DNA from: an uncultured Polaribacter sp.
GTDB lineage: Bacteria > Bacteroidota > Bacteroidia > Flavobacteriales > Flavobacteriaceae
Direction: 5' to 3'
Length of the DNA stretch: 64,000 nt
NCBI RefSeq assembly: GCF_947495205.1
Contig: NZ_CANLXV010000005.1
Span: 186,001-250,000, forward strand
This document shows positions 41,937 to 52,397 of this stretch, piece by piece; position 1 is the first letter of the stretch, and every line of letters starts with the position of its first letter. Made by a program: the position numbers and the translations under genes. The notes under the pieces are model-generated. The model searched no databases and was not told where the DNA came from. It saw nothing but the letters and a program-made list of their open reading frames with translations.

Positions 41937-42515
41937 TTATTTTAAATGTAAAACTGTTAAAATTGTTTTGATTATAATTACAATATCATTCTTAAAAGAA
42001 TAATTATTTACATAAGCTGTATTTAATTTCACTTTTTCTGGCCATAAAACAAAATCATTAAACTGTTTTGCATCTGTTTGTTTTGCCAATAATTCTTCCT
42101 CATTTGCAAACTTTAAAGTTGCTAAAGAGGTTAAGCCTGGTTTTACGTTTAAAATTATTTTATTTGCGCCATCTAAAACATCTGCATACCCTTTTATATC
42201 TGGCCTAGGCCCAACAATGCTCATACTGCCCAAAAACACATTTAAAAGTTGTGGCAATTCGTCTAATTTATTTTTTCGAATAAATTTACCAAATGGCAAT
42301 ATTGTTTTACCAGATTTTAAGCTTTTTATTTTAAAAATTAAAAACAACTTTCCTTTTTTACCAACTCTTTTCTGCACAAAAAAACCAAATTCCTTATGCA
42401 CAATTGTTGAAATAATAAACAAAACAAAAATTGGAATAATGCATAACATTATTCCAATTAAAGATAAAAAAATATCTAATAATCTCTTTAAAATTCTTTG
42501 TTTTAAGGACAGCAA
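41937..42515 (-). CDS. Initiating sugar-phosphate transferase (WcaJ/PglC-type, monotopic)
   Basis: 192 residues, the short PglC-like form. One re-entrant membrane helix (FLSLIGIMLCIIPIFVLFII), 'FFVQKRVGKKGKLFLIFKIKSL' and the catalytic block 'KNKLDELPQLLNVFLGSMSIVGPRPD' (about 83-108; D-E pair). Transfers a sugar-1-phosphate from a nucleotide sugar to undecaprenyl phosphate to start an extracellular polysaccharide repeat. The stop of the Wzc-like gene is 3 bp upstream of its start, so it belongs to the polysaccharide operon. Confidence 0.9.
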   Translation of the reverse strand: MLSLKQRILKRLLDIFLSLIGIMLCIIPIFVLFIISTIVHKEFGFFVQKRVGKKGKLFLIFKIKSLKSGKTILPFGKFIRKNKLDELPQLLNVFLGSMSIVGPRPDIKGYADVLDGANKIILNVKPGLTSLATLKFANEEELLAKQTDAKQFNDFVLWPEKVKLNTAYVNNYSFKNDIVIIIKTILTVLHLK

Positions 42516-42517
42516 AC

Positions 42518-44989
42518 TTATTTAGTTTTAAAAAAACCAATTATTTTTTGAAAAAAACTTTGTTTTTCTTCATTTTCATGATAGCCATAACCATATCTTC
42601 CATAGCCATAACCATAGCCGTAGCCATAACCATAACCGTAGCCATAACCGTATTTACTTTTTATAGAAAAATCATTTAATACATAACTAATGTTGGTTAC
42701 TTCTTTGTTGCTGTACTTATCATCAATCATCTTCATCATACCTTTTTCTGTATAATTTTGTCTGATAACATAAATAACTGCATCAGAATATTTAAACAAT
42801 TCTAATGCATCTGATACTAAACCAACTGGAGGTGTATCTATAATAACATAATCATATTTTTGTTTAAGCTCTGCTATCATTTTATCTGCTGCATCACTTA
42901 ACAACAACTCAGACGGATTAGGAGGTATAGGTCCAGAAAGTATTAAATCTAAATTAGGAATTTTTGTAGGTGTAATAACTTCATCTAAAGTTTTTTGCTT
43001 TATTAAATAATTTACAACTCCAACGTCATTAGGTAAATCAAAATCATCATATATTTTTGGTTTTCTTAAATCTAAACCTAACAAAACTGTTTTTTTTCCA
43101 CTTAAAGCAAAAACAGTAGCCATGTTAATAGAAATCATTGTTTTACCCTCTCCACTTACAGAAGATGTTAATATTAAGGTTTTAGAATCGTCTTTATGAG
43201 ATGTATTTTTATATAAAAATTGAATGTTAGATCTTAAGGCTCTAAAAGATTCTGCTACAGAAGATTTTGGTCTTTCAAATACGGCTAAATTATTGTTTCC
43301 TGTATTTTTACCTACAACACCCAAAACTGGTATGGCATAATTGTTTTGTATTTCTTCTGCCATATGTACTTTATTATCTAATAATTCTCTGATAATAATA
43401 TAAAACAAAGGAAAAATAACGCCCAACATTAACGCTACTAAATAATTAAAATTTGGATTAGGGTAATTTGGACCCTGTCCTAAATCTTTAGCTGTATCAA
43501 TTATTTTAACATCAGAAACATTAGCTGCAATTGCAGTACCTGCCTCATACTTTTTTTGTTTTAAATAATTATAGTTTGCCTCAGAAATTTCATAATCTCT
43601 TTGAAAAGTTAGTAAACCTTGTTCTTGTTTTGGTAATTTTTTCTTTTCAGTTAAATACTTTTTTAAACTAGCATTTAATTTTCTTAGTCTACCTGCATTT
43701 AGTCTTAATAAAGAGTTGATGTTTTCTAGAAGATTATTTTTTACAATTTTAATCTCTCTAGACATTTGTATAATGTCTGGATGATTGTCTTTCACTAGAT
43801 CTCTTAACACCTCTCTTTTACTAGATTTTAATACCAACTCATTAATTAAATTAGTAATTTTGGGATCTTCTATTTGTAAGGTTGCTGGTACTAAATTATC
43901 TTTATTAAAAGTTGTATTACTTTTTAAATAACTATTTAAATTGGTTAAATAATCATTATAGTTTTGTAATTGTAATTTTTCTTTTTCTAAAATAATTGTT
44001 TCTCCAAAAATTTCTGTCCCTTGAGAAGATAAATCGAAAATATTATTGGTTTCCCTGTAATTTCCTAAATCTTTTTCTAACTTTTTTAAATTTACAGCCT
44101 CTGCTTTAAATAAAGTATCTATGTACGCTTGCGTTCTAACGGCATATTCTATTTTTTGAATTTGTTTTACAGAATCTAAAACCTTTACAGTCGCATTTAA
44201 ATAAGCTTCTATTCTTTTTTTGTTTCTACCCTGCAATTGCAGTTTTAACATAGAAGCTGCGTTTGTGATGCTGCTTACGCCTACACCTCTGTTGCCAGAT
44301 ACAGTGCCATCAAAACTTGCAAATTTTATATAATATTTTTCTCCAATTGTAAAAGGTTTAATTTGCTGAAGCTTAAAGTTTAAAAAAGGTGTGCTAATTG
44401 TTTCGCCTACTTTATAAGTCTTAGAAAAAGACTTTTGCGAAGATGGTCTAGAATCTATAGTGTTTGTATCATAATGAATAACAGAATTATTACCAAATTC
44501 GTTAAAATCAAAAGAAAGTTTAAATGTATCTTCTCCAACAAATTCTATCTGTATTAACTTATTTAAAATTTGAGATTTATTAGTGTTTAATTTAATTACA
44601 AAAGGAGTGTAGCCATATTTGTCTTCTAATCTAAATTTACCTTCTTGTAAATATTCTATAAAAAAATTAAGTCTTTTAACAACTATTTCATTGTGTGATC
44701 TCGATTTTAAAATCACCTTAACTGTCTCTAACTCATCACTTGCACCTCCCCAATTAAAAGCAATATTTGTTCCTGTAGAAAATAAAGGATTATTTTCTTC
44801 TTTCACAGAAATAATAGTATCTAAAGTATACTTTTTCTGTAAGTAACCATTCATAAATTTTGCAACAACAAGTGCTATAATAATGGCCACTAAAAAAAGT
44901 TTCCAATACGCCAAAACTTTATAGATATAGTCTTTTATATCTATATTACCAACAGGGCTAGCATTAGATATTTTTGTTTTATTATTCAT
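42518..44989 (-). CDS. Polysaccharide co-polymerase/tyrosine autokinase (Wzc-like)
   Basis: 823 residues. N-terminal Wzz domain with two membrane helices (about 29-50 and 510-530) around a long periplasmic coiled-coil region, then the BY-kinase domain: Walker A 'SSVSGEGKTMISIN' (about 608-621), A' 'LLGLDLRKPKIYDDF' (about 633), Walker B 'YVIIDTPPVGLVSD' (about 712). The C-terminal cluster is an uninterrupted run of Tyr-Gly repeats (about 778-805), nine YG followed by R-YG-YG-YH. This is the autophosphorylation tail, and its DNA is a short tandem repeat. Controls chain length and export of a surface polysaccharide together with the Wza-like protein. Confidence 0.93.
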   Translation of the reverse strand: MNNKTKISNASPVGNIDIKDYIYKVLAYWKLFLVAIIIALVVAKFMNGYLQKKYTLDTIISVKEENNPLFSTGTNIAFNWGGASDELETVKVILKSRSHNEIVVKRLNFFIEYLQEGKFRLEDKYGYTPFVIKLNTNKSQILNKLIQIEFVGEDTFKLSFDFNEFGNNSVIHYDTNTIDSRPSSQKSFSKTYKVGETISTPFLNFKLQQIKPFTIGEKYYIKFASFDGTVSGNRGVGVSSITNAASMLKLQLQGRNKKRIEAYLNATVKVLDSVKQIQKIEYAVRTQAYIDTLFKAEAVNLKKLEKDLGNYRETNNIFDLSSQGTEIFGETIILEKEKLQLQNYNDYLTNLNSYLKSNTTFNKDNLVPATLQIEDPKITNLINELVLKSSKREVLRDLVKDNHPDIIQMSREIKIVKNNLLENINSLLRLNAGRLRKLNASLKKYLTEKKKLPKQEQGLLTFQRDYEISEANYNYLKQKKYEAGTAIAANVSDVKIIDTAKDLGQGPNYPNPNFNYLVALMLGVIFPLFYIIIRELLDNKVHMAEEIQNNYAIPVLGVVGKNTGNNNLAVFERPKSSVAESFRALRSNIQFLYKNTSHKDDSKTLILTSSVSGEGKTMISINMATVFALSGKKTVLLGLDLRKPKIYDDFDLPNDVGVVNYLIKQKTLDEVITPTKIPNLDLILSGPIPPNPSELLLSDAADKMIAELKQKYDYVIIDTPPVGLVSDALELFKYSDAVIYVIRQNYTEKGMMKMIDDKYSNKEVTNISYVLNDFSIKSKYGYGYGYGYGYGYGYGYGRYGYGYHENEEKQSFFQKIIGFFKTK
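42583..42651 (-). repeat. Short tandem repeat encoding the Tyr-Gly tail
   Basis: The word CCATAACC/CCATAGCC/CCGTAGCC repeats about eleven times in 6-bp steps, encoding the YG run of the kinase tail. Because the unit is 6 bp, changes in copy number add or remove YG pairs without shifting the frame. Confidence 0.75.
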
Positions 44990-44993
44990 GCGA

Positions 44994-45803
44994 TTATAAA
45001 TTTCTTGCTAAAATAATGGTTGATGTTACTAAAGTAAATATAGAAATAACGGTAGATAAACTTTGTAAGCCTGTTGTACCAGTTCCCCAAGATTTTTCTT
45101 TTAAAGGTTTTATGTTTATAATATCATTAGGTTTTATGTAAAAAACAGCTTTATTTAAAACAGCTACTTTAGTTAAATCTAAGGTAAACTTTTCTGTTCC
45201 TTTGTTTGTTGTTCTTAATATTTCTACTTCCTCTCTATTTCCTACATCAGAAATATCACCAGAATTTGCAATAGCATCTATTATAGAAACTCTATTTTGA
45301 AAAATTATATTAGTTCCTGGCTGATTAATTTCTCCTATAATTGTATATCGAATTCCAGATAATTTAACAGAAACAAACAAACTGTTATCATTATTTATAT
45401 ATTCTTCCCTTAATTTAGTCTCTATCTTTTTTCTTACTTCTAGCGTTGTATATCCTAAAACATTAATATTACCCAATGTTGGTACCCTAATATTCCCATA
45501 ATTATCTACACTGTAATCAGAAAAATATCCTACATTACTTCCTTGGCCACCACCTGCTCCATTTATATTTGCATTGTTGTTACCACCCGCGTTATTTTTT
45601 TGAAAAGCTGCTACAATTTCTGGGTTTTTAGAAGTGATATTTATGTTTAAAATATCATCTACCTGAAGTTTATAGGGCACATTATTTATTCTCTTTATTT
45701 CTGAATTAGTTGTGGGCTTTCCTTGTAAATAAGTTAGTTCTTTATTAGAAACACAAGAGCTATAAACTACTCCTAAAACGAGTAATAGTAAATATTTTTT
45801 CAT
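44994..45803 (-). CDS. Polysaccharide export outer-membrane lipoprotein (Wza-like)
   Basis: 269 residues. Lipobox YSSC (about residue 17). The poly_export domain starts at 'KLQVDDILNINITSKNPEIV' (about 46) and SLBB repeats follow ('YTIIGEINQPGTNIIFQNRVSIIDAI', about 153-178). A glycine/asparagine-rich loop (NNAGGNNNANINGAGGGQGS) lies between them. The C-terminal hydrophobic end 'LSTVISIFTLVTSTIILARN' could span the outer membrane. Exports the polysaccharide made by the neighbouring genes. Stop codon is 4 bp before the kinase ATG. Confidence 0.9.
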   Translation of the reverse strand: MKKYLLLLVLGVVYSSCVSNKELTYLQGKPTTNSEIKRINNVPYKLQVDDILNINITSKNPEIVAAFQKNNAGGNNNANINGAGGGQGSNVGYFSDYSVDNYGNIRVPTLGNINVLGYTTLEVRKKIETKLREEYINNDNSLFVSVKLSGIRYTIIGEINQPGTNIIFQNRVSIIDAIANSGDISDVGNREEVEILRTTNKGTEKFTLDLTKVAVLNKAVFYIKPNDIINIKPLKEKSWGTGTTGLQSLSTVISIFTLVTSTIILARNL

Positions 45804-45891
45804 TATAAATTTTTAGTAAGAATAGTTACAAATATACTTTTTATAAGTGTAAAGCTATAATTTTATTTTACTTTCGTTTTTATTTTTTAAA

Positions 45892-46668
45892 ATGTTATTT
45901 CAACCTATAAAATATTTCTTTTTTTTACTAAAAGCTTCCAACCAACATGGAGTGCATTCTCCTTTTGTTTACAACCTAGTAACCAATTGTTTCTATGCTA
46001 AAAAAGACCAAATAAAATGGTTGAAACACAAAACTATAAAACAAACACTTCTTAAAAATGAAAATTCGATAAAAGTAACTGATTTTGGTGCTGGTTCTAG
46101 AATATTTAAAGACGAAGATAGAAAAATTAGTAAAATTGCTAAAATTGCAGGTATCTCTAACAAAAAAGCAAACTTACTACTAAAAATAACAAAATATTTT
46201 AAACCCAATACTATTTTAGAAATGGGTACTTCTCTAGGTTTAGGTACTGCAGCTTTAAAATTAGGCGCAGAAAATGCTGCAATTACAACATTAGAAGGTT
46301 GCCCTGAAACCGCAAAAATAGCCGAAGAAATGTTTTTAAAAAATAATTTCACTCATATTAAAATTATTAATGGAGATTTTAAAGAAACACTTTTACCTTC
46401 AATAAAAAACAACAAGTTCGATTGTTTTTATTTTGATGGAAATCACACAAAAAAAGCGACCTTAAATTATTTTGAAACTTGTTTAAATTCCATACATAAC
46501 AACTCTTTTTTTATTTTTGATGATATTTACTGGAACAAAGAAATGTTAGCAGCTTGGGAAATCATTAAAAAACACAAAAGCGTAACTGTTACTGTAGATG
46601 TTTTTTATTTTGGACTAGTTTTCTTTAGAAAAGAACAAGCCAAAGAACATTTTAAGATTAGAGTTTAA
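45892..46668 (+). CDS. SAM-dependent methyltransferase
   Basis: 258 residues. The SAM-binding region is 'NTILEMGTSLGLGTAALKLGAENAAITTLEG' (about 104-134), and 'KFDCFYFDGNHTKKATLNYF' (about 176) is the Methyltransf_24-like acidic block. The N terminus 'KASNQHGVHSPFVYNLVTNCFY' is characteristic of a conserved Bacteroidota group. Substrate unknown. It is divergent from the polysaccharide export operon and may be unrelated to it. Confidence 0.85.
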   Translation: MLFQPIKYFFFLLKASNQHGVHSPFVYNLVTNCFYAKKDQIKWLKHKTIKQTLLKNENSIKVTDFGAGSRIFKDEDRKISKIAKIAGISNKKANLLLKITKYFKPNTILEMGTSLGLGTAALKLGAENAAITTLEGCPETAKIAEEMFLKNNFTHIKIINGDFKETLLPSIKNNKFDCFYFDGNHTKKATLNYFETCLNSIHNNSFFIFDDIYWNKEMLAAWEIIKKHKSVTVTVDVFYFGLVFFRKEQAKEHFKIRV

Positions 46669-46827
46669 ACTGCCATTTCTTTTTATTGCTTTTCAAAAAA
46701 GAATCAACTGTTAAAAGGTGTTAACTTATAAATATCAGTAACGATTACTTTGTAACTTTGGGACTTAAAATTCTTAGCTTTTCAAAAGCTTATAATTTTG
46801 AAACTTTAAAACGTTGAAACTACAAAA

Positions 46828-47400
46828 ATGAAAATATATACAAAAACTGGCGATTCTGGAACTACTGCATTATTTGGTGGCACACGCGTAAAAAAATACA
46901 ATAATCGTATAGAAGCCTATGGCACAGTAGACGAATTAAATTCTTACATTGGTTTAATTAAAGACCAAGAAATTTCTGTAAATATAAAAACGGCACTTTT
47001 AAAAATACAAAACGAATTATTTACTTTGGGAGCAATGTTAGCAACTCCACCAGAAAAAGAAACTTTAAAATCTGGAAAAGAACGTTTAAATATTCCTAAA
47101 ATAAATGAAGATTCTATTGCATTTTTAGAAACTGAAATTGATAAAATGGATAATGATTTACCACAAATGACTCATTTTATTCTTCCTGGTGGTCATCAAG
47201 CCGTGTCATTCTGTCACGTAGCAAGATGCGTTTGCAGACGCGCAGAAAGATTAACGGTTGTTTTAAATGATGAAGAACGACTTAATGAGGCTATTTTAAA
47301 ATACTTAAACCGACTTTCTGACTATCTTTTTGTGCTGGCACGAAAATTGTCTTTAGATTTAGAAGTAGATGAAATCAAATGGATTCCATCAAAACAATAA
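46828..47400 (+). CDS. Cob(I)yrinic acid a,c-diamide adenosyltransferase (PduO-type)
   Basis: 190 residues. 'MKIYTKTGDSGTTALFGGTRVKK' at the N terminus, 'RIEAYGTVDELNSYIGL' (about 29-45) and 'HVARCVCRRAERLTVVL' (about 129-145) are the PduO-type ATP and cobalamin-binding blocks. Converts cob(I)alamin to adenosylcobalamin with ATP. Single gene; no other B12 gene is near. Confidence 0.95.
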   Translation: MKIYTKTGDSGTTALFGGTRVKKYNNRIEAYGTVDELNSYIGLIKDQEISVNIKTALLKIQNELFTLGAMLATPPEKETLKSGKERLNIPKINEDSIAFLETEIDKMDNDLPQMTHFILPGGHQAVSFCHVARCVCRRAERLTVVLNDEERLNEAILKYLNRLSDYLFVLARKLSLDLEVDEIKWIPSKQ

Positions 47401-47568
47401 AAAGTTCTTTTTTTATCGATTTGAAGTGTTTTTAAGTAAAAAACAAAATTAAACAACTTAACAACAATAATTTAACTTATTTAAGAAGTGCTTCACAATA
47501 AATTTCTTAAAAAAGACTTGCATAATTCCGCAAAAAAATTATTTTTGCACAAAATTAAACAATAAGAA

Positions 47569-47790
47569 ATGTATTGGACATTAGAATTAGCATCTTATTT
47601 AGCAGATGCACCTTGGCCAGCAACCAAAGACGAATTAATAGATTATGCTATTAGAACTGGAGCTCCTTTAGAAGTTGTAGAAAACTTACAGGATATAGAA
47701 GATGAAGGTGATGCATACGATTCTATTATAGAGATTTGGCCAGATTATCCCACAGAGGATGATTATCTTTGGAACGAAGATGAATATTAA
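47569..47790 (+). CDS. DUF2795 family protein
   Basis: 73 residues, acidic. 'MYWTLELASYLADAPWPATKDELIDYAIRTGAP' and 'LQDIEDEGDAYDSIIEIWPDYPTEDDYLW' match the small DUF2795 family of Bacteroidota. Function unknown. A terminator follows at 47806-47830. Confidence 0.88.
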   Translation: MYWTLELASYLADAPWPATKDELIDYAIRTGAPLEVVENLQDIEDEGDAYDSIIEIWPDYPTEDDYLWNEDEY

Positions 47791-47805
47791 ATCAGTAAAA
47801 AATAT

Positions 47806-47830
47806 AAAAAGTCTCTAAAGAGGCTTTTTT
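47806..47830 (+). terminator. Terminator after the DUF2795 gene
   Basis: Stem AAAGTCTC/GAGGCTTT (one G-T pair) with a TAAA loop and nine T. Confidence 0.7.
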
Positions 47831-47936
47831 TTTGTTTTAAATTTGTCAAATAAAAACAATCGTATTTCGTTTTCTAAAAACCTGATAAACAACCAAATAA
47901 TAAGCAACCTAATTTGCTTTTAAAAAAAATATAAAA

Positions 47937-50900
47937 ATGAATATTTTAAACGCCGTTATAAAACTTTTTGTTGGAGACAAACAAGAAAAAGATTTAAAGA
48001 CTTTACAACCTATTGTAGATAATGTTAGAAAATTTGAAAATGAATTTTCTAAGCTTTCACATGACCAATTAAGAGCTAAAACATTAGAATTTAAAGCGCA
48101 AATTAAAGAAGCTACTAAAACATTTACAGATAAAATTACCGTTTTAGAAGAAGAAGCAAAATCTGCAGATATAGATAGGCAAGAAGATATTTATACAGAA
48201 ATAGACGCTTTAAAAGATGAAGCCTATACCGTTTCTGAAAATGTTTTAGAAGAAATAATGCCAGCCGCTTTTGCCGTAGTTAAAGAAACCGCAAAACGTT
48301 TTGTAGAAAATGCAGAAATTGAAGTAACAGCAACTCCTTTTGATAGAGAATTATCTGCAGAAAGAGAAAACGTAGTCTTAGAAGGCGATAAAGCCTATTG
48401 GGCAAATTCTTGGGATGCTGCAGGTAAACCAATTACTTGGGACATGATACATTATGATGTGCAGTTAATTGGTGGTTCTGTTTTACACCAAGGTAAAATT
48501 GCAGAAATGATGACAGGTGAAGGAAAAACCTTAGTTTCTACCTTACCCGTTTACCTAAATGCTTTAACAGGTAATGGTGTGCATTTGGTTACTGTAAATG
48601 ATTACTTAGCAAAACGAGATAAAGCGTGGATGGCTCCAATGTTTGAATTTCATGGTTTTACAACAGATTGTATCGATTATCATCAACCAAATTCAGATGC
48701 TAGAAGAAAAGCCTATAATGCAGACATTACGTATGGTACCAATAACGAATTTGGTTTTGATTACTTACGTGATAATATGGCAAGTTCCAAAGACGATTTG
48801 GTACAAAGAGCACCCAATTATGCCATTATAGATGAAGTAGATTCTGTTTTAATTGATGATGCAAGAACACCTTTAATTATCTCTGGTCCAATACCACAAG
48901 GAGATAGACATGAGTTTACAGAACTAAAACCGTTAGTTGCAGATATTGTTAGCTTGCAAAAACAAAAATTAGTTGGTGTTTTGGCAGAAGCTAAAAAATT
49001 AATTGCAGATGGTAATGATAAAGATGGTGGTTTTTTACTTTTAAGAGTTTATAGAGGTTTACCAAAAAACAAAGCATTAATTAAGTTTTTATCTCAAGAA
49101 GGTATCAAACAAATCTTGCAGAAAACAGAAAACTATTACATGCAAGATAACAACAAATTAATGCCAGAAGTAGATGAAGATTTATGGTTTGTTGTAGAAG
49201 AAAAAAATAATCAAATTGATTTAACAGATAAAGGAATTGCACATTTATCAGAAAAAACAAACAACGATTCTTTCTTTGTTTTACCAGATATTGGTGTAAA
49301 AATTGGTCAAATTGATGCATCTGATAAAACTGCAGAAGAAAAAGCGGCTGAAAAAGAAGAATTATACAAAGATTTTAGCATAAAAAGTGAGCGTATTCAT
49401 ACCATGAATCAACTTTTAAAAGCTTATACAGTTTTTGAAAAAGATGTGGAATATGTTGTTATGGACAACAAAGTTATGATTGTTGATGAGCAAACAGGTC
49501 GTATTATGGATGGTCGTCGTTATTCAGACGGATTGCACCAAGCCATAGAAGCCAAAGAAAATTGTAAAATTGAAGATGCAACTCAAACTTTTGCAACGGT
49601 AACTTTACAAAATTACTTTAGAATGTATCGTAAACTGTCTGGTATGACAGGAACAGCTATTACAGAAGCTGGCGAGTTATGGGAAATTTACAAACTAGAT
49701 GTTGTAGAAATTCCTACCAACAAACCAATTCAAAGAGATGATAAACAAGATTTAGTTTATAAAACGGCTCGAGAAAAATACAACGCAGTAATTGAAGATA
49801 TTGTAAAATTAGTTGCAGAAAAAAGACCAGTTCTGGTAGGTACAACTTCTGTAGAAATATCTGAATTATTAGGTAGAATGTTACAAATGCGTAAAATTCC
49901 ACATAATATTTTAAATGCAAAATTACACAAACGTGAGGCAGATGTTGTTGCTGAAGCTGGTAATCCTGGTGTGGTAACTATTGCAACAAACATGGCTGGT
50001 CGTGGTACAGATATTAAACTTTCTGCAGCAGTAAAAGAAGCTGGTGGTTTAGCAATTATAGGTACAGAACGTCATGATTCTAGAAGGGTTGATAGACAGT
50101 TAAGAGGACGTGCAGGAAGACAAGGAGATGTTGGTTCTTCTCAATTCTATGTTGCTTTAGATGATAATTTAATGCGTTTATTTGGTTCTGACAGAATTGC
50201 AAAAATGATGGATAGAATGGGATTAAAAGAAGGTGAAGTTATTCAACATTCTATGATTACCAAATCTATAGAAAGAGCGCAAAAGAAAGTAGAAGAAAAC
50301 AACTTTGGTATTAGAAAGCGTTTGTTAGAGTATGATGATATTATGAACTCACAACGTGAATTTGTTTACAAAAGAAGAAGAAATGCTTTAGATGGTAAAC
50401 GTTTGCAAGTAGATATTGCAAATATGATTTATGATACTTGTGAATCAATTATCAATAGTAATAAAGCTGTAAAAGATTTTCAAAATTTTGAGTTTGAGTT
50501 GATTAAATTCTCCTCTATGACATCTCCTTTCTCTGAAGATGAATTTACAAAATTATCTGAAAAAGAATTAACAGATAAACTATATGATATTGTTAACGAA
50601 CATTATAAAAATAAAATTGAAAGAAATAGTGTTTTAGCTTTCCCTGTTATAAAAGATGTTTATGAAAATGAAGGTGATAGATATGAACGTATTGTTGTGC
50701 CTTTTACAGACGGAATTAAATCTTTACAAGTTGTTACCAATTTAAAAGAAGCTTACGAAAGTGAAGGAAAAAGTTTAGTAACAGATTTTGAAAAAAATAT
50801 TACACTTGCCATTATAGATGAAAATTGGAAAGAGCATTTACGTAAAATGGACGAGTTAAAACAGTCTGTACAAAATGCTTCTTACGAACAAAAAGACCCA

Positions 50901-51275
50901 CTTTTAATTTATAAGTTTGAAGCTTTTGAATTGTTTAAAACTACTGTAGATGATATTAATAAAGAAGTATTATCTTTCTTATTTAAAGGTGAATTACCAC
51001 AACAATCAAATCAGATTTCTGAAGCACGTCAGCAAAAAAGAGAAAGTTTAAGTACTAGTAAAGCAGATGTACAAAACACAACTGAACAAGCTATTTCTAA
51101 CTCAAGACAACAGTCTGCAGAACCTGTAGAAACAGTTGTTAGAGAACAACCAAAAATTGGTAGAAACGAGCGTGTTACTATTAAAAACGTAATGAGTGGC
51201 GATGAAAAAGAAGTGAAATTTAAACAAGCCATTCCTTTAATAGAAAAAGGAGAATGGGTAGTTGTTCAAAAATAA
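47937..51275 (+). CDS. secA: Preprotein translocase ATPase SecA
   Basis: 1112 residues, longer than the E. coli 901 because of an insertion of about 100 residues after the DEVD box (around residues 320-450), typical of Bacteroidota. Walker A '[12 protein letters not shown]' (about 191), '[12 protein letters not shown]' (about 297), preprotein cross-linking domain, motif '[15 protein letters not shown]' (about 568), '[13 protein letters not shown]' (about 685) and '[12 protein letters not shown]'. The C terminus ends in a linker and 'GEWVVVQK' with no Cys-rich zinc finger, so SecB-type contact by that finger is absent. Drives Sec export across the inner membrane. Monocistronic; terminator at 51301. 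Confidence 0.98.
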   Translation: MNILNAVIKLFVGDKQEKDLKTLQPIVDNVRKFENEFSKLSHDQLRAKTLEFKAQIKEATKTFTDKITVLEEEAKSADIDRQEDIYTEIDALKDEAYTVSENVLEEIMPAAFAVVKETAKRFVENAEIEVTATPFDRELSAERENVVLEGDKAYWANSWDAAGKPITWDMIHYDVQLIGGSVLHQGKIAEMMTGEGKTLVSTLPVYLNALTGNGVHLVTVNDYLAKRDKAWMAPMFEFHGFTTDCIDYHQPNSDARRKAYNADITYGTNNEFGFDYLRDNMASSKDDLVQRAPNYAIIDEVDSVLIDDARTPLIISGPIPQGDRHEFTELKPLVADIVSLQKQKLVGVLAEAKKLIADGNDKDGGFLLLRVYRGLPKNKALIKFLSQEGIKQILQKTENYYMQDNNKLMPEVDEDLWFVVEEKNNQIDLTDKGIAHLSEKTNNDSFFVLPDIGVKIGQIDASDKTAEEKAAEKEELYKDFSIKSERIHTMNQLLKAYTVFEKDVEYVVMDNKVMIVDEQTGRIMDGRRYSDGLHQAIEAKENCKIEDATQTFATVTLQNYFRMYRKLSGMTGTAITEAGELWEIYKLDVVEIPTNKPIQRDDKQDLVYKTAREKYNAVIEDIVKLVAEKRPVLVGTTSVEISELLGRMLQMRKIPHNILNAKLHKREADVVAEAGNPGVVTIATNMAGRGTDIKLSAAVKEAGGLAIIGTERHDSRRVDRQLRGRAGRQGDVGSSQFYVALDDNLMRLFGSDRIAKMMDRMGLKEGEVIQHSMITKSIERAQKKVEENNFGIRKRLLEYDDIMNSQREFVYKRRRNALDGKRLQVDIANMIYDTCESIINSNKAVKDFQNFEFELIKFSSMTSPFSEDEFTKLSEKELTDKLYDIVNEHYKNKIERNSVLAFPVIKDVYENEGDRYERIVVPFTDGIKSLQVVTNLKEAYESEGKSLVTDFEKNITLAIIDENWKEHLRKMDELKQSVQNASYEQKDPLLIYKFEAFELFKTTVDDINKEVLSFLFKGELPQQSNQISEARQQKRESLSTSKADVQNTTEQAISNSRQQSAEPVETVVREQPKIGRNERVTIKNVMSGDEKEVKFKQAIPLIEKGEWVVVQK

Positions 51276-51300
51276 TTGGCACTATTTTTTTAATAAAATT

Positions 51301-51337
51301 AAAGTCTGTTTAGAAAATACTAAACAGACTTTTTTTT
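51301..51337 (+). terminator. secA terminator
   Basis: Stem AAAGTCTGTTTAG/CTAAACAGACTTT with an AAAATA-type loop, followed by further T. Confidence 0.85.
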
Positions 51338-51430
51338 ATGAATTCATTCAACCTAAAATCACAATATTATAGTTTATAAGACAAAAGAAATCCCACAGAA
51401 AAATAGCGAAGATTGGATAATTAGAAAACA

Positions 51431-51473
51431 AAAAAAAATCCGTTAAGAATTAATTCTTAACGGATTTTTTTTT
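51431..51473. terminator. folE terminator, perfect palindrome
   Basis: A perfect palindrome centred near 51452 (arm AAAAAATCCGTTAAGAATT) with A and T runs on either side. It sits just beyond the folE stop and can end transcription from both sides. Confidence 0.85.
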
Positions 51474-51504
51474 GAAATACTCTTGTTTGTACAGCAATTA
51501 AAAG

Positions 51505-52170
51505 CTAGAATTGGGTATCCATTTGTAAATACTGTAAAAACTCTTTTTTAGTTTCCTTTTCTTTAAATTTACCTCCAAATTCTGAAGTTACTGTAGAACT
51601 TTCAATATCTTTAATTCCTCTAGAATTCACACATAAATGTTTGGCATCTATAACACAAGCTACATCTTCTGTACCTAAAGCATTTTGCATTTCTTGCACA
51701 ATTTGCATCGTTAAACGCTCTTGAACCTGTGGTCTTTTTGCAAAATATTCTACAATTCTATTCATTTTAGACAAGCCAATTACTTTACCATTAGAAATAT
51801 AAGCCACATGTGCTCTGCCAATAATTGGTAATAAATGGTGCTCGCAAGTAGAGTACACAACAATGTTTTTTTCTACCAACATTTCACCATAATTGTAGTT
51901 ATTTTCAAAAGTAGATGCTTTGGGTTTGTTTACGGGATTTAAGCCCATAAACATCTCATTTACAAAAGCTTTTGCAACTCTTTTTGGTGTTCCTTGTATA
52001 CTATCGTCGTTTAAATCCATTCCTAAAGTATGTAGAATGTCTTTTACGCTATTTTCTATTTTGGCTATTTTTTCTTGGTCAGAAATGGCAAAAGCGTCTT
52101 CCCTTAAAGGGTTTTTTGCTGATGTTGCTATATGATTTTCACCTATTTCGTCTATTCTTTCGTCATTCAT
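51505..52170 (-). CDS. folE: GTP cyclohydrolase I
   Basis: 221 residues. 'STCEHHLLPIIGRAHVAYISNGKVIGLSKMNRIVEYFAKRPQVQERLT' (about 110-158) contains the zinc ligands (Cys, His) and the GTP site; 'CVIDAKHLCVNSRGI' (about 177) gives the second cysteine. Makes dihydroneopterin triphosphate, first step to folate. The about 30 residues before the core are variable in the family. Single gene. Confidence 0.97.
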   Translation of the reverse strand: MNDERIDEIGENHIATSAKNPLREDAFAISDQEKIAKIENSVKDILHTLGMDLNDDSIQGTPKRVAKAFVNEMFMGLNPVNKPKASTFENNYNYGEMLVEKNIVVYSTCEHHLLPIIGRAHVAYISNGKVIGLSKMNRIVEYFAKRPQVQERLTMQIVQEMQNALGTEDVACVIDAKHLCVNSRGIKDIESSTVTSEFGGKFKEKETKKEFLQYLQMDTQF

Positions 52171-52397
52171 TCTTTGTTCGATTCTAATATTTCAAACGTT
52201 TATTAAAGTGCAAATTTACAAGTTTACAAACTATTTCGTTTAGTTTTTTATCAATTATAATTATGCATCTATTTTTAAAAACTTTTTTTGCTTTTATTCC
52301 TGCTCTTTTTAGAAAGTTTGTGTCTAAAGTATGTATAGAAAAATTTTACTTCTAACAGTTCAATTTACACTGGTTAATAAATTAACAGTTTAGCAAA

